Source of the DNA: Cobetia amphilecti
GTDB lineage: Bacteria; Pseudomonadota; Gammaproteobacteria; Pseudomonadales; Halomonadaceae
Direction: 5' to 3' (one strand)
DNA length: 64,000 nucleotides
Assembly: GCF_030010415.1 (NCBI RefSeq)
Contig: NZ_JASCSA010000006.1
In this document: piece after piece, positions 8,163-17,140 of the stretch
How the letters are laid out: each line of letters opens with the position of its first letter
Position numbering within the stretch: the first letter of the stretch is position 1
Notes under the pieces: generated by a model
Seen by the model: only the letters and a program-made list of their open reading frames with translations
Database searches by the model: none
Told to the model about the DNA's origin: nothing
Program-made: the position numbers and the translations under genes

Positions 8163-8277
8163 GCCTTTCTCCTGCGGTAAACAAGCCATGAGTATAGGGA
8201 CTGCGCACGCGACACCCAAGGCGGGGCACTGCGACCGATGACCACGTAGCCCACCCTCGCCCACGCCTTGCGTCAAC

Positions 8278-8306
8278 AAAAGGCCCCGCATCAGGGATAC
8301 GGGGCC
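8278..8306 (-). terminator. Terminator after the GT4 gene
   Basis: On the minus strand GGCCCCG-(11 nt)-CGGGGCC is followed by TTTTG, 88 bp after the glycosyltransferase stop codon. It ends the envelope-sugar operon. Confidence 0.7.
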
Positions 8307-8393
8307 AGTCGTGTCATTCACTCTTGCACGCTTTTCTCTGTCGCACTCATGCTTCGTCCGGCACGCGAGCGATCAATCTGTCAGCGCAGATCT

Positions 8394-9527
8394 TCACCGC
8401 CCCGCCATCAAGGCCTCGAAGCTGGCCTTGAGCTTGAGATTCTGCGCCTGATGCGAGTAATTGCGTGCCAGGCTGGCCAACGCTGTGCTCAGCGCCTGCG
8501 TGTCGCTCTCGAGCAGATGGGTGCAGCGCTCGGCCCACTGCTGTGGCGTGGACTCTGCCGCCATGACCAGCTCAGGGTAGTCATCGAGCAGCTCAGCCGA
8601 GCCAACCCGCGCATTGAGCAGCACCGGCGCACCACAGGCCATCGCCTCCAGCGCGACACGCCCGAACTCCTCGATATGGGCCGGCATCACGAACAGGTCC
8701 AGCGCACCATAGAGCGTCTCGACCTCGGGAATGGTCGAGCGCCAGATCATGCGCTCGGCGATGCCCGCCTCCCTGGCCTGCTGCTGGTAAGGCGCGGCAT
8801 CATCCTTGCCTACCACCAGGAAGCGATAGCGGCCCGGTGAGGCCTGCTCCATCAGCGCCGCCATCGCCACGAACCCGGCCACGTTGCGCTTGGTGAAGTT
8901 GCCGGATGACACCAGACCGACCAGCAGCTCATCTTCGGCCACGCCCAATGCCTCACGCTGGGCGGTGCGCCCTGCGCGCGCACGCTCGACCGTGAATTGC
9001 ACCGGGTCATAGCCCGGGTAGCTGATCTCGATCCGCTCAGGCACGATACCGTAGCGCGCCATCAGATCCTCGCCCATCATGCGCGAATTGACCGCGACCT
9101 GACGGAACTTGCCACCCTTGAGCACGTGATCATGAATCGCCGCCACTTCGTGGTCGCGAGGCAGCTCACGGCCATGGATGCACTGCGAGGCAAGGTGCAC
9201 GCAATTGTGCAGATAGACGGTATCCGGGCTTTCGCAGTCACCATGACTGATCAGCAGGTCGGGCGCATGACGGCTGGCCCAGGCCTGAACACGGCGATTG
9301 AACCAGAAACGTCGATACGCCCCCTTGAAGGGCCACCGCCACAGGCGCACCAGCTCCGCGCCGTGGGCGCGAGCCAGTTCAGGCTTGCCGCGCTCGGCGA
9401 GAATCACCACGCGATAGCCCAGCGCGCGCAACGCATCCGCCTGCTCGAAGGCATTGCGGCTGGCACCGGTGTTCTTCTCGACCTGACGAATGGCGATCGC
9501 GGCCAGCTTGCCTGCACCAGTGCTCAC
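8394..9527 (-). CDS. Glycosyltransferase family 4 protein
   Basis: 377 residues with a GT-B fold. The N-terminal Rossmann half includes the GASRNAFEQADALRALGYRV motif (acceptor side). The C-terminal half includes LVGLVSSGNFTKRN, FLVVGKDD and the donor-binding E-x7-E motif EFGRVALEAMACGAPVLLN. It transfers a sugar from an activated nucleotide donor; acceptor and linkage are unknown. The start codon overlaps the stop of ugd by 4 bp (ATGA), so the two are translationally coupled. Together with ugd, the upstream membrane transferase and galE, the context suggests lipopolysaccharide or exopolysaccharide assembly. Confidence 0.88.
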   Translation of the reverse strand: MSTGAGKLAAIAIRQVEKNTGASRNAFEQADALRALGYRVVILAERGKPELARAHGAELVRLWRWPFKGAYRRFWFNRRVQAWASRHAPDLLISHGDCESPDTVYLHNCVHLASQCIHGRELPRDHEVAAIHDHVLKGGKFRQVAVNSRMMGEDLMARYGIVPERIEISYPGYDPVQFTVERARAGRTAQREALGVAEDELLVGLVSSGNFTKRNVAGFVAMAALMEQASPGRYRFLVVGKDDAAPYQQQAREAGIAERMIWRSTIPEVETLYGALDLFVMPAHIEEFGRVALEAMACGAPVLLNARVGSAELLDDYPELVMAAESTPQQWAERCTHLLESDTQALSTALASLARNYSHQAQNLKLKASFEALMAGR

Positions 9528-10876
9528 GACGCCTCCTGCACACGACGCATGGAGTCACCGCGACCGACCGCGTAGTACATCAGGCCGGCGGCCTTCATGG
9601 CGGCGGGCTCGAACAGGTTGCGGCCATCGACCACCACCGGGAAACCAAGCTGCGCCTTGAGCCACTCGCCATCCAGGGTACGGAATTCCTTCCACTCGGT
9701 GCACACCACCAGTGCATCGGCGCCCTTGACCGCCTGCTGACGATCCGCGACCAGCACCAAGTCGTCGCGCTCGCCGTAGATGCGGCGGCATTCCTTCATC
9801 GCTTCCGGGTCATAGGCCTGCACGGTCGCGCCAGCGGCCCACAGCGCTTCCATCAGCGTGCGGCTCGGCGCGTCGCGCATGTCATCGGTGTTGGGCTTGA
9901 AGGCCAGACCCCAGACGGCGATGGTCTTGCCCTTGAGGTCGCCATCGAAGGCCCGCGACAGCTTGTCGAACAGCGTGACCTTCTGGCGCTTGTTGACCGA
10001 CTCGACAGCGGTCAGCAGCTCGGCGTCATAGCCGACCTGACTGGCAGTACGCGCCAATGCCTGGACATCCTTCGGGAAGCAGGAACCGCCATAGCCACAA
10101 CCGGGATAGATGAAGTGGTAGCCGATACGCGGGTCACTGCCGATGCCACGACGTACTTCCTCGATGTCCGCGCCGAGACGCTCGGCCAGATTGGAAATCT
10201 CGTTCATGAAGCTGATCTTGGTCGCCAGCATGGCGTTGGCGGCGTACTTGGTCAGCTCGGCGGCGCGCACATCCATGAACATCAGCTTTTCATGGTTGCG
10301 GTTGTAGGGCGCGTAGCATTCGCGCATGCGCTCACGCACCTTCTCGGAATCGGTGCCGACCACGATGCGCGCGCCACGCGTGAAGTCCTCCAGCGCCGCG
10401 CCTTCCTTGAGAAATTCCGGGTTGGAACAGACATCGAAGTCGACACTTTCGCCGCGCTCGGCGAGCACTTCGGCGACTCGCGCCGTGACGCGGTCTGCCG
10501 TGCCCACCGGCACGGTGGACTTGTCGATGATGACCTTGTAGTCATTCATGTGCTCGCCGATGGTGCCAGCCACCGCAAGCACGTACTTGAGGTCGGCGCT
10601 GCCGTCCTCGTCCGGCGGTGTGCCCACGGCGATGAACTGCAGCACGCCATGCTCGACGGCCTGACGGGCGTCAGTGGTGAAGTTGAGACGGCCGGCCTCG
10701 ACATTGCGCAGCACCATGCTCTCCAGCCCCGGCTCGAAGATGGGGATCTCGCCTTGCTTGAGGCCATCGATCTTGGCCGCATCAACGTCCATGCAGATCA
10801 CGTCATGGCCGACATCGGCCAGACAGGTGCCAGTCACCAGGCCTACGTAGCCTGTTCCGAAGACAGTGATTTTCAT
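9524..10876 (-). CDS. ugd: UDP-glucose 6-dehydrogenase
   Basis: 450 residues. It oxidises UDP-glucose to UDP-glucuronate with two NAD+. It has the N-terminal NAD-binding motif MKITVFGTGYVGLVTG and VIDKSTVPVGT. The central dimer region includes AELTKYAANAMLATKISFMNE, the catalytic cysteine in GCGYGGSCFPKDVQAL, and a C-terminal Rossmann domain (VWGLAFKPNTDDMRDAPS). The start lies 1 bp from the stop of the membrane sulfatase-like gene and the end overlaps the GT4 gene, so all three form one operon. UDP-glucuronate could feed capsule synthesis or lipid A aminoarabinose, but no arn genes are in the window. Confidence 0.95.
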   Translation of the reverse strand: MKITVFGTGYVGLVTGTCLADVGHDVICMDVDAAKIDGLKQGEIPIFEPGLESMVLRNVEAGRLNFTTDARQAVEHGVLQFIAVGTPPDEDGSADLKYVLAVAGTIGEHMNDYKVIIDKSTVPVGTADRVTARVAEVLAERGESVDFDVCSNPEFLKEGAALEDFTRGARIVVGTDSEKVRERMRECYAPYNRNHEKLMFMDVRAAELTKYAANAMLATKISFMNEISNLAERLGADIEEVRRGIGSDPRIGYHFIYPGCGYGGSCFPKDVQALARTASQVGYDAELLTAVESVNKRQKVTLFDKLSRAFDGDLKGKTIAVWGLAFKPNTDDMRDAPSRTLMEALWAAGATVQAYDPEAMKECRRIYGERDDLVLVADRQQAVKGADALVVCTEWKEFRTLDGEWLKAQLGFPVVVDGRNLFEPAAMKAAGLMYYAVGRGDSMRRVQEAS

Positions 10877-10877
10877 G

Positions 10878-12728
10878 TCAGTCCTTGAGGGTTTCTGAAG
10901 GTAATGAAGCAGGTGACAAGGTGAACGCCGATGAATCCTCTGACGGCGTCACGCGGGAATCCGGTTGTGGGGCTTGCCCGTCGCGTTTCGCGCCCTGCCC
11001 GGACATGAACTCCGGGCGCTCCAGCAGCTCGGTGGTCGCCTCGACCGCTTCCTCGAGCTCTTCGGCACCCGGCGCGAGAGGTCGGGAAAGAAAGTCCGAC
11101 GGCAGGGCTTCATAGAAGTTCAATCGCCCTAGCTGGTCCAGCACCGGATGACGCCCACGCGGCTGATAGCAGACCGCCCAGGGCGACAGGCACGGCTTGT
11201 CACCGGAGAAGCGGATACCCAGCCAGTCGCTGGCCAGATAGGGCAGGTCAAAACTGGCGAAAGGCTCATCGGCGTGCGAACGCAGGCGCGTCAGCTCGCG
11301 CGCGGGATTGGGCGCCTGCCCCGTCTGCCACAGCCACAGCGGAATACGGTACGGCGCCTGACTGGGGCGATCACCACCATGCACATAGGCGTCACTGAGC
11401 GGGTCATGCTCGAGGCCGTGGTCCGATAGATAGAGCACGCCAGCGGGTCGCCCTTCGAGGCGCTGGAAGACGCCCTCGATCACCTGATCCGTGAAGCGGA
11501 TGCTGTCATCGTAGGCATCGGTCAGCGGTGAGCGGCTGTCCGGGGTCAGGAAATAGCGCAGTGAATCCGGGTACTGCAGGCTGGCCGGCGGGTGACTGCC
11601 GTAGAGATGCAGCACGATCAGCCGCGGCCCCTCGACCTCGCGCGCCAACGCCTCATCAAGCGCATCCAGCAAGCCATCGTCATAGTCGGTCATGATGGTG
11701 CGAGCGACATCGGCACGCTGGGCGATGGCGGTGATCCAGGTGCGCTCGGAGGTGATATCGAGCCCCTGGCGCGACAGCCACTCGGTATGATAGCCGGCCT
11801 GATTGGCCAGCGAGATCAGATTGGCGTCCAGGTAGCGCGGCGAGAAGGTTCGCGGGTCGGTCAGGCTGGCCAGCATCGGTACCGCCAGCACGGTCTGTGG
11901 CGCCGGCGCGATGGCCTGATCGAAGACCACCAGCTCGTCGCGACGCGCATCGAGATTCGGCGTCGTGGCGCGGGAATAGCCATACAGCGACAGCTGATCG
12001 CGGCGCTGGGATTCGCCGATGATCAGGACGAAGACGGCATCATCCGACACCTCGGGGCTGCGCGAGACGCCACCGAAATCATAGTCATCCGCCATCAGCG
12101 CCTTGTAGCGCTCCTTCTCCCACCAGGCATGCGAGGTGGTGGCCAGGTTCCAGCCCGGCGAGACCGACAGCGTCGTGATGGCCAACGGCACGCTGGCCCG
12201 CCCCCACTGCCAGCTACCGGCCAGCAGCATCAGCATCCAGAGCACGAAGGCGATTCCGCTGCGCCCACCCAGCCGGGCGCGAGCCAGCCCCGCCCCGAAG
12301 CGATTGCCCAGTGACAGCGCCAGCAGGAAGAATCCCAGCGGAACGATCAGGGCCAGCGGGAACTTGAACAGCATCGCCATCGATTCGCTGCGGCTGGTAT
12401 CCAGCGAGCTGAGCGCAAAGGCCAGCCCATAGCGGGAATCGTAATAGACGGCGCTGACCACACTTGCGGAGAGATTGACGCCCAGCGCCGCCATCAGCCC
12501 CAGCGCCGGCCAACGCCAGCGCGGACGATGCAGCGCCGCCAGCAGACACGGCCACAGCAACAGATTGCCGAGCAGGATCAGGCCGCCCTCGAGCAGGCCG
12601 TGATAGATCAACGGCACCAAACTCGCCAGCAGGGCCAGCGTGATGGCGGAGATCACCCCGGCCCGCTTGCTCGCCTGATCGCTGCGCGCAAACAGGCGAC
12701 GGACGAGGCGCTGCAGCAGGCCCTTCAT
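10878..12728 (-). CDS. Membrane phosphoethanolamine transferase/sulfatase-family protein
   Basis: 616 residues. About five N-terminal membrane segments (residues about 20-175) precede a periplasmic alkaline-phosphatase/sulfatase-fold domain. Visible catalytic features are VLIIGESQRRDQLSLYGYSR with TTPNLDARRDE, a likely nucleophile Thr in APQTVLAVPML, LYGSHPP, and the metal-binding LYLSDHGLEHDP. This architecture fits EptA/OpgE-like enzymes that add phosphoethanolamine to lipid A or periplasmic glucans. The C-terminal 80 residues are acidic, low-complexity and probably disordered. It is tightly linked to ugd. Which lipid or glycan it modifies is not evident. Confidence 0.82.
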   Translation of the reverse strand: MKGLLQRLVRRLFARSDQASKRAGVISAITLALLASLVPLIYHGLLEGGLILLGNLLLWPCLLAALHRPRWRWPALGLMAALGVNLSASVVSAVYYDSRYGLAFALSSLDTSRSESMAMLFKFPLALIVPLGFFLLALSLGNRFGAGLARARLGGRSGIAFVLWMLMLLAGSWQWGRASVPLAITTLSVSPGWNLATTSHAWWEKERYKALMADDYDFGGVSRSPEVSDDAVFVLIIGESQRRDQLSLYGYSRATTPNLDARRDELVVFDQAIAPAPQTVLAVPMLASLTDPRTFSPRYLDANLISLANQAGYHTEWLSRQGLDITSERTWITAIAQRADVARTIMTDYDDGLLDALDEALAREVEGPRLIVLHLYGSHPPASLQYPDSLRYFLTPDSRSPLTDAYDDSIRFTDQVIEGVFQRLEGRPAGVLYLSDHGLEHDPLSDAYVHGGDRPSQAPYRIPLWLWQTGQAPNPARELTRLRSHADEPFASFDLPYLASDWLGIRFSGDKPCLSPWAVCYQPRGRHPVLDQLGRLNFYEALPSDFLSRPLAPGAEELEEAVEATTELLERPEFMSGQGAKRDGQAPQPDSRVTPSEDSSAFTLSPASLPSETLKD

Positions 12729-12807
12729 GAACGTCCCCGCAACGGCATGAACGCTTCAGCCCTTAGGCGAGCCAGCAGATGCACGAGCCGTCGAGCCCCG
12801 GCCACCC

Positions 12808-13635
12808 TCAGACGTCCAGCGCCTGGCGCCAGCGACCATCCGCTTGGCCACAGGCGATGAAGAAGGGATTCACCAGCGTATCGCGGGCGTTGTAGTCCAG
12901 ACGACGCGGCTGTGCGGGCAATGACTCGGCATCGAAGACCTGGCCGCCGGCCGCTTCCAGCACGGCCTGGGCCGCCGCGGTGTCCCACTCGCTGGTCGGC
13001 GCGTAGCGCGGATAGAGATCCGCATTGCCTTCCGCGATGCGACAGAACTTGAGCGAGCTGCCACAGCTGACGTTCTCCACCGGTGTCAGTCGCTCGATCA
13101 GCGCCGCCGTGCGCGCATCGAGATGCGACTTGCTGGCCACGACTCTCAATACCTCAGGCTCCGGGCTGACCGTGATCGCGACACGCCCGGTGGCGTCTTC
13201 CCGGAAGGCCCCCACACCGGCGAGCCCGCTCCAGGTCGTCTCCAGCACCGGCGCATCCACCACGCCCAGCACGCTGCGCGAACCCTGGATCAGTGCCACG
13301 TTGACGGTGTATTCACCGCTGCCGGTGACGAATTCACGCGTGCCATCCAGCGGGTCGACCAGCCAGAAGGTCTGCCAGTCACGCCGCGCCGCGATATCGG
13401 CCTTGTCGCTCTCCTCCGAGAGCACCGGAATCTGCGGCGTCAGGCGGGCCAGCCCCTCGACCAGCACATGATGCGCCGCCATATCCGCCGCCGTCACGGG
13501 GCTGTCATCCGCCTTGGCACGCGTGCCGAGCTCTCCCCCACGGGCAACGGCGAGTATCGCCTGCCCCGCTTCACGGCAAAGCTGTTCAATGGCCGTCAGC
13601 AGTTCAAGATCGAGGGTGACATCAGACTGGGTCAT
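12808..13635 (-). CDS. cysQ: 3'(2'),5'-bisphosphate nucleotidase CysQ
   Basis: 275-residue inositol-monophosphatase-fold enzyme. It hydrolyses adenosine 3',5'-bisphosphate, the product of sulfate assimilation, to AMP. Metal-binding motifs are in place: DDSPVTAADMAAH (about 50), SEES (about 75), WLVDPLDGTREFV (about 98-110) and SEWDTAAAQAVLEAAGG (about 225). The ATG at 13635 is preferred: an in-frame ATG at 13749 would add 38 residues translated from the terminator and repeat region upstream. It is 79 bp from the membrane transferase gene and may head that operon. Confidence 0.92.
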   Translation of the reverse strand: MTQSDVTLDLELLTAIEQLCREAGQAILAVARGGELGTRAKADDSPVTAADMAAHHVLVEGLARLTPQIPVLSEESDKADIAARRDWQTFWLVDPLDGTREFVTGSGEYTVNVALIQGSRSVLGVVDAPVLETTWSGLAGVGAFREDATGRVAITVSPEPEVLRVVASKSHLDARTAALIERLTPVENVSCGSSLKFCRIAEGNADLYPRYAPTSEWDTAAAQAVLEAAGGQVFDAESLPAQPRRLDYNARDTLVNPFFIACGQADGRWRQALDV

Positions 13636-13698
13636 GGGGGTCTCGCAGAGAATTCGAAGGAGTCGACACGGGCCCTTCGGCCCGCCGTCATCATACGC

Positions 13699-13731
13699 AA
13701 AAGCGGCCGCGGATGCTGCCCGCGACCGCTT
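13699..13731 (-). terminator. Terminator after galE
   Basis: On the minus strand, AAGCGG-t-CGCGG pairs with CCGCG-g-CCGCTT around a small loop and is followed by TTTTGCG. It separates galE from cysQ. Confidence 0.65.
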
Positions 13732-13754
13732 CGAGAGGTCTTCACACAAGCGCC

Positions 13755-13829
13755 GTCAACTCAAGCTCGGTCAATTCAAGCTTGGTCAACTCAAGCTCGG
13801 TAAACTCAAGCTCGGTCAACTCAGGCGCA
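13755..13829. repeat. 15-bp tandem repeat, five copies
   Basis: Five adjoining 15-bp units of GTCAACTCAAGCTCG (13755, 13770, 13785, 13800, 13815). Copies 1 and 3 are identical, copies 2 and 4 differ by one or two bases, and copy 5 is more diverged. It lies between the galE stop codon and the galE terminator. A plus-strand open frame reads it as a QLKLG pentapeptide repeat, but that frame is the shadow of cysQ. Confidence 0.9.
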
Positions 13830-13850
13830 CTGACCCTGCAGCGTCAGTTT

Positions 13851-14870
13851 TCAGGCACTGCGATAGCCGTTGGGGTTGCGTGACTGCCAACGCCAGCTGT
13901 CGGCCATCATGCGGTCGAGACCCAGCTCGGCCTTCCACTTGAGCTCGCTGAAGGCCTTGTCCGGCTCCGCCCAGCACTCGGCGATATCACCGGCGCGACG
14001 CGGTGCGATGCGATACGGCACCGGACGACCGCTGGCCTTCTCGAACGCCTTGACCATGTCCAGCACGCTGTAGCCGGTCCCGGTGCCCAGGTTGTAGGTG
14101 TGAACGCCATCCCGCGCATCACCGGCCAGGTAGTCCAGCGCCTTGAGGTGGCCATCGGCCAGGTCGACGACGTGGATGTAATCGCGCACCCCGGTGCCAT
14201 CCGGCGTCGGGTAGTCATCACCGAACACGGCCAGTTCCTCGAGGCGGCCCACGGCGACCTGGCTGATATACGGCACCAGGTTGTTGGGGATGCCATTGGG
14301 GTCTTCGCCGATGGTGCCGGACTCATGAGCGCCCACCGGATTGAAGTAGCGCAGCAGCGCGATGCGCCAGCTGTCATCCGCGACGGCCAGGTCACGCAGC
14401 ACTTCCTCCACCATCAGCTTGGAGCGGCCGTAGGGGTTGGTCGCGGAGGTCGGGAAGTCTTCACGGATCGGCGTGGAGGCCGGATCGCCATACACGGTGG
14501 CGGAGGAAGAGAACACGATACGCTTGACGCCGGCACGCGCCATGGCATCACACAGCACCAGAGTGCCGTTGACGTTGTTGTCGTAGTAGGCCAGCGGCTT
14601 GGCGACGCTCTCGCCGACCGCCTTGAGCCCGGCAAAGTGGACCACGGCCTCGATATCGTGACGCTCGAACAGGCTGTCGAGCAGCGCACCGTTGCGGATA
14701 TCCCCTTCGACGAACGGCACTTCGCGTCCGGCAAGCGTCGCCACACGCGCAAGAGAGGCTTCACTGGCATTGGACAGGTTGTCCAGCACCAGCACCTGAT
14801 GGCCGGCCTCCATGAGCGCCAATACCGTATGAGAGCCGATGTAGCCTGCACCACCCGTGACCAGAATCAT
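13851..14870 (-). CDS. galE: UDP-glucose 4-epimerase
   Basis: 339-residue short-chain dehydrogenase-family epimerase interconverting UDP-glucose and UDP-galactose. It has the NAD-binding MILVTGGAGYIGSHT at the N terminus, HFAGLKAVGES, the catalytic Ser/Tyr in FSSSATVYGDP and NPYGRSKLMVEE (YxxxK), and RYFNPVGAH. The ATG at 14870 is preferred over an upstream TTG (14873); AAGGAA lies about 9 bases upstream. It supplies UDP-galactose to the neighbouring sugar genes, but a terminator and repeats separate it from cysQ. Confidence 0.95.
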   Translation of the reverse strand: MILVTGGAGYIGSHTVLALMEAGHQVLVLDNLSNASEASLARVATLAGREVPFVEGDIRNGALLDSLFERHDIEAVVHFAGLKAVGESVAKPLAYYDNNVNGTLVLCDAMARAGVKRIVFSSSATVYGDPASTPIREDFPTSATNPYGRSKLMVEEVLRDLAVADDSWRIALLRYFNPVGAHESGTIGEDPNGIPNNLVPYISQVAVGRLEELAVFGDDYPTPDGTGVRDYIHVVDLADGHLKALDYLAGDARDGVHTYNLGTGTGYSVLDMVKAFEKASGRPVPYRIAPRRAGDIAECWAEPDKAFSELKWKAELGLDRMMADSWRWQSRNPNGYRSA

Positions 14871-15396
14871 CAATCATCTTCCTTGTGAAAGTAACGCGAC
14901 AGTGGGCCACGCAGTTGTCCTGCGCTGGCCCTGTTCATGGCTGCTAACCCTACCTTCCAGCCCTTGCGCTCACAAGTCCACAGCCAACGACAGCGTCTGT
15001 CGCCAGACAGCAACCTGACCCGTGCAAGATGGCGTCACGCAGGGCCTGGCCCGAGGTGTGAGCGCCTCGGATCAAGCGTCGCGCTTGCGCGGCGTCAAGG
15101 TTTCACTTGCCGGAGTTTCAAAACAGGTAATGAAGGCTATTGAGCCGCGCCGCAATGCTGAGACAATGGCCGCGCCTTGCCGCCTGAGCGCCCGGCTGAT
15201 CGACTCGCGAGCGGCTTTCTGACAAGGCAGGCAACATGACACGTCGTGCACGTCACCCCGACCGAGGATACATGCGCGACATGTAATGAATAACACCAAC
15301 ACGACAACTCGCCATCACCTACCATGACCCATACCAACAACACGATGACCACCATGATGAGGAAGCCAGTCGCCGACCGGCTTCTCTGGAGTCGAC
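14871..15396. other. Divergent intergenic region galE/DASS transporter
   Basis: 526 bp with no ORF that looks coding on either strand. It must hold the promoters of galE (left) and the symporter (right). Near its right end is a GAAGCC...GGCTTC inverted repeat (about 15361-15385). I see no confident promoter hexamers and no RNA gene. Confidence 0.4.
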
Positions 15397-16893
15397 ATGC
15401 CTGAGCAATCTCCCGATCAAGTCGCTGATCAATCCACTACGCCGCCACAAGCGCCACTCGCGGCGCGCATCGGCCTGATACTCGGACCCCTCCTGTTGCT
15501 GCTGACCTGGCTGACACCGGCGCCGGGTGACATGCCGGACAGCGCCTGGCTCTGCGTCGGCCTGGCCCTGCTGATGGCCACCTGGTGGGCCACCGAGGCC
15601 CTGCCGATTCCGGTGACCTCGCTGCTGCCCATCGTGCTGGTGCCGGCGCTTGGCATCGACGACATCAAGAGCACCACCGCCGCCTATGCCAACCCGACCA
15701 TCTACCTGTTCCTCGGTGGCTTCCTGCTCGGGATCGCCATGCAGCGCTGGGACCTGCATCGCCGCGTGGCTCTGCATACGCTGAAGCTTGCCGGCCACTC
15801 GCCGCGCCGCCAGATCGCCGGCTTCATGATCGCCACCGGCTTCATCAGCATGTGGGTGTCCAACACCGCCACCAGCATCATGATGCTGCCCATCGGCATG
15901 TCAGTGATCAGCCTGATGTCCAGTGGTCAGGACGAGCGCGACAGCAATGACCCGGAACTGAAGCGCTACGCCGCCGCCCTGCTGCTGGGCATCGCCTATT
16001 CCGCCAGCCTCGGCGGTATCGCGACCCTGATCGGCACGCCGCCCAATGCCCTGCTGGCAGGCTACCTGTCCAGTGATCAAGGCATCGAGATCGGCTTCGC
16101 CCAGTGGATGGTCGTCGGCCTGCCGGTCGCCATCGCGATGTGCGCCATCACCTGGTGGTGGCTGACGCGCACGCCCTTCTCCTTCAAGTCCGAGACGGCA
16201 GACAGCGGCGAGATGATCAGCCGTGAGCTCAAGGCACTGGGCGCCATGAGCAGCGCCGAGAAACGTGTCGGCGTCGCCTTCCTGGTGGCTGCCCTGCTGT
16301 GGATGTTCCGTCCGCTGATCAACCAGATGGGCCTTGCCTGGCTGTCGGACACCGGCATCGCCATGGCCATCGGCGTGGGCCTGTTCGCCATTCCCTCCGG
16401 CACCTCACGCGGCCGCCGCCTGCTGGTGTGGGAAGACGCGCGTGATCTGCCGTGGGGCGTGTTGCTGCTGTTCGGGGGTGGTCTGGCACTGGCGGGCGTG
16501 ATCAAGAGCTCGGGTCTCGCCGAGTGGATCGCCGGCCAGCTGTCGATGTTCAGCGTGCTGCCGCTCATCGGCCTGGTCGCCATCGTGGTCGTGGTGATCA
16601 TCTTCCTGACCGAGGTCACCTCCAATACCGCGACGGCAGCCGCCTTCCTGCCGCTGCTGGGGGCACTGGCGCTGTCACTGGACATCGATCCGCTGCTGAT
16701 CACCGTGCCGGCGGCCATCGCGGCCAGCTGTGCCTTCATGATGCCGGTGGCGACGCCGCCCAACGCCATCGTGTTCGCCACCGGCCACCTCAAGATCCAG
16801 ACCATGATGCGCGCCGGCTTCTTCCTGAACCTGGCCGGTACCGTGGTCGTCACCCTGCTGGCCTATGGCCTGATCGTGGCACTGTGGGTGTAG
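15397..16893 (+). CDS. DASS-family (SLC13) sodium:dicarboxylate/sulfate symporter
   Basis: 498-residue inner-membrane transporter with about 12 hydrophobic segments. Both re-entrant-loop signatures of the divalent anion:Na+ symporter family are present: MWVSNTATSIMMLPIGMSVI with LIGTPPNALL in the first half, and TEVTSNTATAAAFLPLL with PVATPPNAIVFATG in the second. The paired SNT motifs bind sodium and the anion. Substrate is probably a C4-dicarboxylate such as succinate; sulfate is possible. TGGAG lies seven bases before the ATG. It is monocistronic and convergent with gltS. Confidence 0.9.
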   Translation: MPEQSPDQVADQSTTPPQAPLAARIGLILGPLLLLLTWLTPAPGDMPDSAWLCVGLALLMATWWATEALPIPVTSLLPIVLVPALGIDDIKSTTAAYANPTIYLFLGGFLLGIAMQRWDLHRRVALHTLKLAGHSPRRQIAGFMIATGFISMWVSNTATSIMMLPIGMSVISLMSSGQDERDSNDPELKRYAAALLLGIAYSASLGGIATLIGTPPNALLAGYLSSDQGIEIGFAQWMVVGLPVAIAMCAITWWWLTRTPFSFKSETADSGEMISRELKALGAMSSAEKRVGVAFLVAALLWMFRPLINQMGLAWLSDTGIAMAIGVGLFAIPSGTSRGRRLLVWEDARDLPWGVLLLFGGGLALAGVIKSSGLAEWIAGQLSMFSVLPLIGLVAIVVVVIIFLTEVTSNTATAAAFLPLLGALALSLDIDPLLITVPAAIAASCAFMMPVATPPNAIVFATGHLKIQTMMRAGFFLNLAGTVVVTLLAYGLIVALWV

Positions 16894-16920
16894 AGGCAAG
16901 TGCTGACGCGGGGCCTGGAA

Positions 16921-17030
16921 GAGAGCGAAGGTGAAAGCGAAGGTGAGAACGAGGGCGAGAGCACAAGCGCCTGACGAGCTTCTCACCGCCCTTGAAGCCT
17001 GAGCCCTGGAAACCCGAGCCCTGGAAACCT
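16921..17030. repeat. Two short tandem repeats after the DASS gene
   Basis: Four 12-bp purine-rich units (GAGAGCGAAGGT and variants) run from 16921 to 16968. Two 15-bp units (GAGCCCTGGAAACCC/T) lie at 17001-17015 and 17016-17030. Both are between the symporter stop codon and the shared terminator. Confidence 0.75.
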
Positions 17031-17050
17031 GCAAGCCTCAGCCCCCCCGA

Positions 17051-17091
17051 AACGACAACGCCGGACTCCAATGGAGTCCGGCGTTGTCGTT
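17051..17091. terminator. Bidirectional terminator between convergent symporter genes
   Basis: A perfect 19-bp inverted repeat with a 3-nt loop (17051-17069 with 17073-17091) lies midway between the ends of the DASS gene and gltS. There is no long U-run on either side, but length, perfection and position suit termination of both transcripts. Confidence 0.75.
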
Positions 17092-17140
17092 CATGCCAGG
17101 CAGATTCTGCGGCTTCTCATCATGACACCTGCGGTCATGT

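Noticed and set aside
13755..13829. CRISPR array
   Set aside because: Units adjoin with no spacers and are only 15 bp; no cas genes are in the window.
13514..13942. Plus-strand frame encoding QLKLG pentapeptide repeats
   Set aside because: Mostly the shadow of cysQ; the repeats come from the intergenic 15-bp array and there is no start signal.
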